From Bryobacterales bacterium (GTDB taxonomy: Bacteria > Acidobacteriota > Terriglobia > Bryobacterales > Bryobacteraceae): a DNA stretch of 8,386 nucleotides. Shown one piece after another: positions 1-7,200 of this stretch. Below the pieces are notes generated by a model, which saw nothing but the letters and a program-made list of their open reading frames with translations, searched no databases and was not told the DNA's origin. Positions within the stretch are counted from its first letter, which is position 1, and each line of letters starts with the position of its first letter. The position numbers and the translations under genes were made by a program. The stretch is from contig JAOAPP010000237.1 of NCBI GenBank assembly GCA_025462985.1, positions 1 to 8,386 on the forward strand, given 5' to 3'.

Positions 1-826
1 CTTTCCGTTCTGGGGCAATCCTTCCCCGAGCGAATTTGCCGCCGGCATGACGTTCCATGGCGAGTCCAACATCCGCCGCTGGCAGCTCATAGAAGGCAAC
101 CCGGGCCAGCTAACGATTGAAGTCGCGCTGCCTCAGTCTGCAATGAACATGCGACGCCACTTTCGTTCACATGGACACGCCTTGCATTGCGTGTCTACAG
201 CGACGAATTTGAGTAGCTGGGACCGCCCGTTTGGATGGTGCGAGCACGTTACAATCGGGCCGCCATTTCTTGAAAGCGGATCAGTCCGGTTTGACGCATC
301 GGCCGATAGAGGATTTGTCACGGGTCAGTTCACCGGACTAAATTTCGACTGGCCCGAAGGCGCCGGATCGCGCTCTCAACATGCCGATTTCGATCTCACC
401 ACATTCGCGAATACGGCCCACGAAGATCTTGTGAATTCCTTCCTTGCAGAATCGACGGGCGAATGGGCGTTCTTCACTGCCTTCAATCGGAAGTTCTCTC
501 TACTCTTCGGCTATGTGTACCCGAGAGCCGAGTTTCCGTGGCTAAACGTCTGGGAGAGTAATAGCGAGACTAGGCAGACGAGGGGAATGGAATTCAGCAA
601 CACTCCGCATCATGGAACAATGAAAGCCCTGATCAGCGCTTCTCACATCTGGAGCATTCCTGCGTATGAATGGCTGGATGCGCTCTCGACTGTGCGCAAG
701 CAATTCATCGCGTTCTTACATCCTGTTCCTTCCGACTATCGCGGCACGGCGGACATTCGGGTCCGGTCCGACATATTGGAGATTCTGGAACGTGGCAGGG
801 ACCGGGTGTTTCACGTCCCGACCTAG
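1..826 (+). CDS. Aldose-epimerase-like (galactose mutarotase fold) protein, 5' end cut by window edge
   Basis: The reading frame is open from base 2 with no stop upstream of the first ATG at 47, and the 15 residues before that ATG look like protein, so the gene very probably begins outside the window. About 274 residues are visible, ending in TAG at 824-826. The segment HGESNIRRWQL just after the ATG and the later CEHVTIGPPFLE resemble the HG(E/W)...W and W.EH(V/I).GPPFL patterns of aldose-1-epimerase-like and DUF4432-like sugar-binding beta-sandwich proteins, which interconvert or bind sugar anomers. No signal peptide can be judged because the N terminus is missing, and I could not assign the catalytic His/Glu pair with confidence. 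It converges on the dehydrogenase gene of the sugar operon, so it is not co-transcribed with it, but a sugar mutarotase would fit the locus. Fold assignment is moderate; substrate is unknown. Confidence 0.6.
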   Translation, partial: FPFWGNPSPSEFAAGMTFHGESNIRRWQLIEGNPGQLTIEVALPQSAMNMRRHFRSHGHALHCVSTATNLSSWDRPFGWCEHVTIGPPFLESGSVRFDASADRGFVTGQFTGLNFDWPEGAGSRSQHADFDLTTFANTAHEDLVNSFLAESTGEWAFFTAFNRKFSLLFGYVYPRAEFPWLNVWESNSETRQTRGMEFSNTPHHGTMKALISASHIWSIPAYEWLDALSTVRKQFIAFLHPVPSDYRGTADIRVRSDILEILERGRDRVFHVPT

Positions 827-828
827 AT

Positions 829-844
829 AACACATTACCGTGTT
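829..844. terminator. Weak inverted repeat between two converging genes
   Basis: AACAC (829-833) and GTGTT (840-844) form a perfect 5-bp inverted repeat with a 6-base loop. It lies in the 21 bases between the stop codons of the two converging genes. A shared, bidirectional terminator would be expected here, but the stem is short and AT-rich and there is no run of T on either strand, so this is only a weak candidate. Confidence 0.2.
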
Positions 845-847
845 CGC

Positions 848-1630
848 CTATTTGACTGCGAGCCCTGCCAGTAGTCCGCCGTCCACAAGGTAGTCTCCAC
901 CAGTGCAAAAGCTCGCCTTCGATGATGCGAGAAAGGCAGCTAACTCCGCGACTTCTTCCGGCGTGCCAACGCGCCCCAGCGGATGCGCGTGTCCGAAACG
1001 TTCGAACACCTCCCTGACCGGCAATTCAGGAGAAAATGTCCGGGCAGCCAGTTCAAGCATGGGAGTAGCGATCGACCCTGGACTGATCGAATTGACGCGG
1101 ATGGAAGCGTCAGCGTAATCGAGTGCGAGCGCCCTGGTCAGGCTGAGAATCGCTCCTTTCGAGGTTACATAGGCGGCGACTCCGCGCTGGCATGCGTGCC
1201 CCTGGACGGAGGCAATATTAACGATGGCGCCTCCCCCGCGTTGCTTCATCTCCGGTACGCACAAGCGCGCGAAAAGAAAGATGCCCGTGACGTTCACACT
1301 CAGACACCGGTTCCATGTTTCAAGATCCGTCTCTGTCACGGTGCCGTACGGATGGATGGCCGCTGAATTGATCAGAATGTCGAGGCCGCCGAAGAGACGA
1401 ATACATTTCTCAACGGCATCCTTGGCGTCAGCAGAGGACGAGACGTCACATCGGTGAACTTCAATTGGGAGTCCTTCCGAAGCAGCTTCACTTTTCAGGG
1501 CGGTGTTCGCTGCAGCATCAATTCCGCAGGCCAGCACTCGAGCTCGGCCGCGAGCAAGACGTTTGGCAACAGCTTTGGCGATACCGGTCGTTCCGGTGAC
1601 GATCGCCGCTTTTCCCTCGAAGTCGCTCAC
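848..1630 (-). CDS. Short-chain dehydrogenase/reductase, probable sugar or sugar-acid oxidoreductase
   Basis: This is a classical SDR of 260 residues, the usual length of the family, predicted to be a cytoplasmic NAD(P)-dependent oxidoreductase. Visible marks are the N-terminal nucleotide-binding loop TGTTGIA (about residues 12-18), Asp62 before the adenine pocket, the NSAA segment (89-92, normally NNAG), and the catalytic tetrad Asn113, Ser141, Tyr154 and Lys158 (YVTSK). The C-terminal GGDYLVDGG is the standard SDR ending. I chose the GTG start at 1630 rather than the ATG at 1660. The GTG overlaps the stop of the upstream dehydratase as GTGA (1627-1630), and the protein then begins directly before the first beta strand. 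The glycine loop is one residue shorter than TGxxxGxG and its last Gly is Ala. Next to a mannonate dehydratase homologue it may act as a fructuronate reductase (as the SDR-type UxuB/YjmF of Bacillus) or as a mannose/aldose 1-dehydrogenase. Family is certain, substrate is inference. Confidence 0.9.
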   Translation of the reverse strand: MSDFEGKAAIVTGTTGIAKAVAKRLARGRARVLACGIDAAANTALKSEAASEGLPIEVHRCDVSSSADAKDAVEKCIRLFGGLDILINSAAIHPYGTVTETDLETWNRCLSVNVTGIFLFARLCVPEMKQRGGGAIVNIASVQGHACQRGVAAYVTSKGAILSLTRALALDYADASIRVNSISPGSIATPMLELAARTFSPELPVREVFERFGHAHPLGRVGTPEEVAELAAFLASSKASFCTGGDYLVDGGLLAGLAVK

Positions 1631-2706
1631 GATGGCTGCACCTGGACAGCCTTGAAGCACGCGCGAAGATACCCCATAGCGAACGCCATGCCTGAATGCC
1701 AGGGTGCGTCACAAGTGAGTTGTGGAGCATGATCCGGGATGATCATACCGCCGAAATTGTTTTTCTTGAGGATGTGAAAGATCCGGAGTATGTCCACATC
1801 GCCCTCGTCGATGTGTGTCTCCCTGTACTCCGGTACTTTGCCGCGCACGTTTCTCAGATGAATGTAGGCGATGCGGCCCTGCGCACTGTATCGGTCCACG
1901 GCGTCGTAAACATTCCCGCCGGGCATCTCTGCGAGTGTGCCGACACAGCATTCAAGCTGATTCGACACACTTGGGTTGACATCAATGAGCTTCTGGTAAA
2001 GCTCAGGACGATAAACAAGGCGCGGCTGTCCGCGGAGCGTGGGCAAAGGCGGATCATCGGGGTGCGCGGCTAAACTCACACCGGCCTGCTCGGCAACCGG
2101 CAAACACTCGTTCAGAAAGTCGGCCAGGCGCTGCCACAGCTGCTCGTGGGTGGTCGCCGGCAGATTTCCTTTTGGAGCTTCCGGATCGTAGATCATGTTC
2201 CACACCGTGCCGTTTGGAATGGGCACATCAAACAGTCCGTTCATGCCGACGCTGATGGCGCCGCCGCGGGCAAAAGGGCCTGTGACGCGACCTGCCACCC
2301 CCGCAATGCTGAAGTTGTATCCGATGATGGGGATTCCGACTTCGCCAACTCTGCGAATAATTGTTTTCAGCCCTTCGATCTGCTGCTTCTTTCGGGGTCC
2401 GTCCAGCAGCACGTCGTACCAGTGGGCGGGATCGAAGTTTTCGATCGCCTCCCAGGCCAGACCGGCGTCTTCAATCTGCTTCTTGATCTCACGCATCTCT
2501 TCGACTGTCCAAAGCTGCTGGGGATCGCCTGCATAGCCCCATCCGGCGAGCTCACCTACCGGCTGGTCCTGCCGCGGATTCGCCGAACCGCCTTTCTTGA
2601 AGTAGTCCACCAGATGCACAACAACGTGTGTGGCTCCAACCTGCCTCGCAAACGTGAAGGAAGCTGGATTCAACATGTGTCTATAAAGACCGAAGCCCAG
2701 TTTCAT
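1627..2706 (-). CDS. Mannonate dehydratase (UxuA) family TIM-barrel enzyme
   Basis: A protein of 359 residues, slightly shorter than E. coli UxuA (394). UxuA removes water from D-mannonate to give 2-keto-3-deoxy-D-gluconate in the cytoplasm, using a divalent metal. The family signature is visible in the second half: PVAEQAGVSLAAHPDDPP (His215 and following), a Cys pair in LECCVGTL (253-254), YIHLRNV (His283), HIDEGDVD (298-305) and IPDHAPQ (Asp325, His326). These correspond to the His, Cys, His and Asp metal ligands known for UxuA. Differences from typical UxuA are the double Cys and HAP in place of the usual HGR after the PD pair, so a related sugar-acid dehydratase or isomerase activity is possible. 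The ATG overlaps the stop of the transporter gene as ATGA (2703-2706) and the downstream SDR overlaps its own stop as GTGA, which places it in the middle of a tight operon. Ribosome binding is probably by coupling: only a weak AGG lies about 10 bases upstream. Confidence 0.82.
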   Translation of the reverse strand: MKLGFGLYRHMLNPASFTFARQVGATHVVVHLVDYFKKGGSANPRQDQPVGELAGWGYAGDPQQLWTVEEMREIKKQIEDAGLAWEAIENFDPAHWYDVLLDGPRKKQQIEGLKTIIRRVGEVGIPIIGYNFSIAGVAGRVTGPFARGGAISVGMNGLFDVPIPNGTVWNMIYDPEAPKGNLPATTHEQLWQRLADFLNECLPVAEQAGVSLAAHPDDPPLPTLRGQPRLVYRPELYQKLIDVNPSVSNQLECCVGTLAEMPGGNVYDAVDRYSAQGRIAYIHLRNVRGKVPEYRETHIDEGDVDILRIFHILKKNNFGGMIIPDHAPQLTCDAPWHSGMAFAMGYLRACFKAVQVQPS

Positions 2707-4148
2707 AAAAGGGAACCTGATGGCTGATTGGATGTGTTCACGGAATGGGAATCCGCCGCCGAGTGAGGCAGCCAGATCCGGCTAATCTCTTCAAGCGAAT
2801 ATCCCTTCGTCTCAGGAACATACAGCAGGACAAAGAGGAAATTCAGAGCGGCCATGCAAGAGAAGACAAGAAACGCTCCGTGGCTGCCGAGGTGCTTCTG
2901 CATGATGGGAAAAAACTGGTCGGCCAGGTAGGCGAAGATCCATATCGCGGTGGTTGCGATCGACATGGCCAAGCCGCGAACTTTGGTCGGAAAGATCTCG
3001 GAAATGATGACCCAGCACACGGCCCCGTTTCCAATGGCGTGCCCGGCCACAAACGCCATGATGCCACCCAGAATTCCGCTGCCGGCGCTGGGAACCATGT
3101 AGAGAAAAGCCACAACCGCAAGCGATAGAGCCTGCAGACACGTGCCAAGCAGGATGAGGGTTTTGCGTCCGGTTCTGTCCACCAGCCAGATCGCCAGGAC
3201 GGTGAATGCCAGGTTCACAATCCCAACTAACACCGACTGAAAGAAAGCGTCGGAAGCCTTCTGGCCCGCACTCTTAAACACCTCGGGCAGAAACGAGAGC
3301 AGAGCAGTGATGCCGCTTGTTTGTGAAAAAGCAGCGAGCAGAAACCCGATGAGGAGAGCGCGGCGAAACGGTCCCTCAAATAGTTCCTGCAGTCCACCTT
3401 TCTCCTCCGCAAGCGAGCGCTTGATGGACGCGGCTTCCGATCGGGCCGCACTCTCGCCACTCACGAGGGCAAGGACATGCTGCGCTTCCTCCTGACGCCC
3501 CACCTTCATCAGCCACCGGGGGCTCTCTTCGGAGAAGAGAATGGCGAGTGCAAATACGATCGCGGGTATGGCTGCGGCCGCAAACATCCATCGCCAGCCG
3601 TGGGCAATCTGCCAGCTTTCGATCCCAGATCGCTCGATCAGCATGTTCACGTAGACGGCACAAAGAATACCGGCCACTATGCCGAACTGATAAAGGACGA
3701 CCAGGCGCCCCCGCACTTTGGCAGGAGCAATCTCAGCGATGTACATGGGAGCGACGATGGAGGCGGCGCCAATCCCGACTCCGCCGACAATTCGCCAAGC
3801 AACGTACTGCGAGAAACTAGCCGCCGACCAAACGCCGATAGAAGAGAGGGCAAAGCAAGCGGCACATACATAAAGAGCGCGTTTCAATCCGAACCGGTCG
3901 GCGATAGCGCCTGCGGTGGCTGAACCGAGCAGGCACCCGATCAGTGCGCACCCGGCAGCCCATCCGATCGAGGCAGGTTCGAGTTGAAAATACTTCGACA
4001 GATGTTCGATTGCGCCGCTTATCACGATGTTGTCGTAGCCGAACAGAAAGCCGCCCAGGGAAGAAACTGCCGTCGCGTTGAACAATGCGTATCGCCCTGC
4101 CGTGCTGCGGCGCAACTGTTTCATTGACACGACGCCGGGTTCACTCAT
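2703..4148 (-). CDS. MFS sugar porter (sugar:H+ symporter family)
   Basis: An inner-membrane transporter of 481 residues with the pattern of the sugar porter family (TC 2.A.1.1), normally 12 membrane helices. Motifs in order: FLFGYDNIVISGA in helix 1, DRFGLKR in the helix 2-3 loop, PMYIAEIAPAKVRGR near helix 4-5, EESPRWL before the central loop, LVDRTGRKTL in the helix 8-9 loop, SEIFPTKVRG near helix 10, and VPETKGYSLEEI after helix 12. It probably imports a monosaccharide with protons, but the residues seen do not fix the sugar. It is the first gene of the operon and overlaps the dehydratase gene by ATGA. The frame stays open to an ATG at 4295, but that extension is hydrophilic, runs across the promoter region and overlaps the divergent gene, so I use the ATG at 4148. 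The ATG at 4124 (MKQLRRS) is an alternative. Neither has a clear Shine-Dalgarno sequence. Confidence 0.92.
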   Translation of the reverse strand: MSEPGVVSMKQLRRSTAGRYALFNATAVSSLGGFLFGYDNIVISGAIEHLSKYFQLEPASIGWAAGCALIGCLLGSATAGAIADRFGLKRALYVCAACFALSSIGVWSAASFSQYVAWRIVGGVGIGAASIVAPMYIAEIAPAKVRGRLVVLYQFGIVAGILCAVYVNMLIERSGIESWQIAHGWRWMFAAAAIPAIVFALAILFSEESPRWLMKVGRQEEAQHVLALVSGESAARSEAASIKRSLAEEKGGLQELFEGPFRRALLIGFLLAAFSQTSGITALLSFLPEVFKSAGQKASDAFFQSVLVGIVNLAFTVLAIWLVDRTGRKTLILLGTCLQALSLAVVAFLYMVPSAGSGILGGIMAFVAGHAIGNGAVCWVIISEIFPTKVRGLAMSIATTAIWIFAYLADQFFPIMQKHLGSHGAFLVFSCMAALNFLFVLLYVPETKGYSLEEISRIWLPHSAADSHSVNTSNQPSGSLL

Positions 4149-4158
4149 AGACTTTATC

Positions 4159-4189
4159 TTGACCGAAGAGAAAGAAACAATGGTATAGT
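4159..4189 (+). promoter_or_regulatory. Candidate promoter for the GH38 gene
   Basis: TTGACC at 4159-4164 matches five of six bases of the sigma-70 -35 consensus, and TATAGT at 4184-4189 is a good -10. The spacing of 19 bases is longer than the ideal 17. Transcription would begin near 4196, leaving a leader of about 90 bases before the ATG at 4286. That leader contains two inverted repeats that might be regulatory. Confidence 0.45.
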
Positions 4190-4214
4190 AATCGCCCGTT
4201 ACAGATGCGGGCAA
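4185..4214 (-). promoter_or_regulatory. Candidate promoter for the transporter-dehydratase-dehydrogenase operon
   Basis: Reading the minus strand, TTGCCC (complement of 4209-4214) is followed after 18 bases by TACTAT (complement of 4185-4190), a fair sigma-70-type pair. Transcription would start near 4178, giving a leader of about 30 bases before the ATG at 4148. Its -10 box overlaps that of the opposite promoter, so the two would compete for polymerase. This is a pattern match only; promoters outside the Proteobacteria and Firmicutes can differ. Confidence 0.4.
4194..4212. promoter_or_regulatory. Inverted repeat just downstream of the divergent promoters (possible operator)
   Basis: GCCCG (4194-4198) and CGGGC (4208-4212) form a perfect 5-bp inverted repeat separated by 9 bases. 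It covers the predicted start point of the GH38 transcript and the spacer of the opposite promoter, where a bound regulator could block both. No regulator gene is present in the window to test this against. Confidence 0.25.
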
Positions 4215-4234
4215 CCGGCAGGCAGTACCTCCCG

Positions 4235-4244
4235 TATGCGCATA
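4235..4244. promoter_or_regulatory. Perfect 10-bp palindrome TATGCGCATA (possible operator)
   Basis: A fully self-complementary 10-mer with a central CG lies in the untranslated leader of the GH38 gene. A central CG in a short palindrome is typical of operators for LacI/GalR-type sugar repressors, but the flanks do not extend the symmetry. It could also be chance. Confidence 0.22.
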
Positions 4245-4273
4245 TCTCCGGGGACAAACACTCTTCACAGATA

Positions 4274-4279
4274 GAGGAA
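4274..4279 (+). promoter_or_regulatory. Ribosome binding site of the GH38 gene
   Basis: GAGGAA sits six bases before the ATG at 4286, an almost ideal Shine-Dalgarno sequence. It decides the start: the frame stays open to an ATG at 4205, but that codon lacks such a site and would put 27 hydrophilic residues ahead of the signal peptide. Confidence 0.75.
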
Positions 4280-4285
4280 CTCTTG

Positions 4286-7200
4286 ATGAAGGCAAGTAAA
4301 GGGTGGAAGCTGTGGGTGGCTCTGTTGCCGCTGATCAGTTCCGCAGGCCAGACGACGCGCTGGCAGATCGGGAAGTTCGACGATTCACCGGTAGAGTTTT
4401 CACGCGCCGCGGAAGACAATGTTACCTTCGAAATCGGCAAGAGCAACCCGAACACGGACTGGCCGGGACGACAGACAACCGGGCACTCATACCGTATCCT
4501 ATTCACGCTCGATTCGGTTTCCGGAACTTACAGGCTAAAAATCGCGACCTTGATTGACAGGCCGCGTGTACCCGCACTGCAGATTGGCGTCAACGGCCAC
4601 CAGGGCTCATTCTATCTGCATCCCAAGCTGAGCTATTCGCGGAGTGATTTCTCTTACGCGTTTGATCCACATGAGTCTCAGACCACGTTGGAGATCGAGA
4701 TCCCGATTTCTTTTCTGAAGAAGGGACAAAACGCAGTCACGATCACTTGCTTTGATGACCCGCCGACACCGGCCGGGAAAGAGGAAATCGGCGGCATCAG
4801 CTACGATGCCTTAAGCCTCGAGCAGAACGCATCGCGGGCCGCATCGGAGCGCGTTGCCAAAGTGGAGGTGGAGCCGACCATCCTGTATCGTCAGACTGCT
4901 TCCGGATTGGCTGAGGTGGTGGATGCCTTCGTGCGCTTCCCGCGACCTTGGACCGCCGGGCGCGCCGACCTCGAAGTCGGCGGCCAGAGAAGCACGGCGG
5001 AGTTTCCCGCAGGTGAGTTTGGAGAACACCGGCTGTCCTTCGAAGTTCCTGAGTGGAACGGAACGGTTCAGGCCAGACTTCACCTGTCTTCGGAGCTCAA
5101 GCATCCTATCGAAGTCAGTCTGACACCAGCGCGCAAATGGAGCATCTATGTCGTTCCGCATACGCACCTGGATGTGGGCTATACGGATTATCAGGGAAAA
5201 GTGGCGGAAACCCAGGCACGAGTTCTAACCCAGGCAGATGCACTGATAACCGAGCATCCGGACTTCCGGTTTTCGATGGACGGTTCGTGGAACCTGGAGC
5301 AGTTGCTGAGTACGCGGCCGAAAGAGAAGCGGGAAGAGATCCTCAATCTGATTCGGAACGGCAAGATGGCGATGCCGGCACAGAACTGCAATCTGCTTAC
5401 GGGGTATGCGTCACTCGAGACGTTGTTCCGCTCGCTGTACGCCTCGAAAGAATTAGCGGGACGCTATGGGTTGCCGTTCGAGTATGCGAACATCACGGAC
5501 GTTCCTACATATTCGGGCAGCTATCCCTCCATACTTGCCAGCAGCGGGGTGAAGTATGGGGTAGCGGCGTCGAACAACGATCGCGCTCCCATCTTTTTCT
5601 ATGACCACTGGAATGAGAAATCGCCTTTCTGGTGGGTCGGACCAGACGGCAAGAAGGTTCTGTTCTGGTACTCGCGGCACTACATGCAGGTTCAGACGCT
5701 CTTTGGGTTGCCTCCGCAGCTAGACGCGATACGCGAGTCGCTTCCCGTTTACCTGCAGGCTTACTCCAAGCCAGAGTACAAGCCCGACGTGGCGCTCATT
5801 TACGGAACACAAGTCGAGAACACGGACCTCTTCCCCACGACCGCAACGTTCGCAGACGACTGGAACAAGTTGTACGCCTATCCCAAGCTGACCTACTCTA
5901 CATTCCCGGACTTCTTTCACTATCTGGAGAAGCACTACGGCGACAAACTGGAGAGCTTCCAAGGGGATGGAGGCGGGTATTGGGAGGACGGAATCGGAAG
6001 CGACGCCTACTACGAACAGGAGGACCGCGAAAATCAAAACCGCGCGCTTTCCGCCGAGGTGCTGTCGACGGCGACTCATACGGTCGATCCCAATTTGAAT
6101 CCACCGAAAGGGCTGTTCGCCGACATCTGGCAGAACATCATTCTGTTTTCCGAGCACACCTGGGCGTCTTACAACTCGGTGTCGCAGCCGAATCACGATG
6201 AGACCGTACGCCAACTGAGAGTGAAGGACCATCGCGCCGATCGAGCGGCCCTGGAGATTAATGACGTCGTCAACCGTTCGATGAGCCAGTTGGCGAACGA
6301 TATCCATGTGCCGGACAACACACTGGTTGTTTTCAATTCGCTGAATTGGAGCCGCGACCTGGTCGTCGAGACGGACTTATTCGAACATCCGAAGCTATTG
6401 GAGTTGAGCACTCACGAGGAAGTTCCTCTCGAGGTGCTGTCGAACAAAGAAAAGTTCCTGCACGTTCGCTTCGTCGCCAAGGGCGTACCGGCCGTAGGGT
6501 ACAAGTGCTTCAGCATTGAATACGCGAAGCAGGGCGGCCCGGCCGAACCCCAACGGACCACCGAGGAGACGATTGAAAATTCCTTTTATCGAATCAAAGT
6601 CGATGAAGCCAGCGGTTCACTCAGCAGTATCTACGACAAGCAACTACAGCGCGAGATTGTGGATGCGCGCAGTCCATATAAGTTTGGCCAGTATCTGTAC
6701 GTCACCGGGGGTGACGGCGATACTCAGATGATCAATCCGTTTCCTGCGTTGCCGCCGGGGCAGTTGACGATCCATGGCGCAGCCGGAGGTAAGTATCTGG
6801 GCGTCGAAAAAATGCAGTGGGGCCAGTCTATACGTCTGACGAGTTCCAGCACGAACACTCCGAGCATCGAGACGGAAGTTCTGTTGTTCGACGACCAGAA
6901 GAAGATAGAGTTCCGCTACCGCCTGCGGAAGGACTATACTACGAGCAAAGAGGGTGTTTATTTTGCGTTTCCTGTAGCCGTGGGTCAGCCCGACTTTATG
7001 TACGCCACTCAGCAGCAATGGGTGGATCCGGCACACGACCTGATGAAGGGCGGCAGCCTCGAGTGGTTCAACGTTCAGCAATGGATGGCAGTTCGAGACG
7101 CAAATCTTGCAGTTGGCATTGTTCCGCTCGACGCTTCGCTCGCGAGTTACGGAGACATCAATCGCGGAACGTGGCCAGGAACGTTCACTCCGAAAAGTGG

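Noticed and set aside
1454..1732. Small plus-strand frames opposite the dehydrogenase gene
   Set aside because: No ribosome binding site and no family resemblance; they are explained as shadows of the SDR coding strand.
2146..2727. Plus-strand open frame of 193 codons antisense to the dehydratase gene
   Set aside because: Composition is typical of an antisense shadow, with no recognisable domain, and the minus-strand frame is clearly a UxuA family enzyme.
4205..4285. Upstream ATG extending the GH38 protein by 27 residues
   Set aside because: The extension is hydrophilic, lies across predicted leader sequence, and would bury the signal peptide; the ATG at 4286 has a GAGGAA site at ideal distance.
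4149..4295. N-terminal extension of the sugar porter to an ATG at 4295
   Set aside because: It would run across the divergent promoters and overlap the GH38 start; sugar porters begin shortly before the FLFGYD helix, as with the start at 4148.
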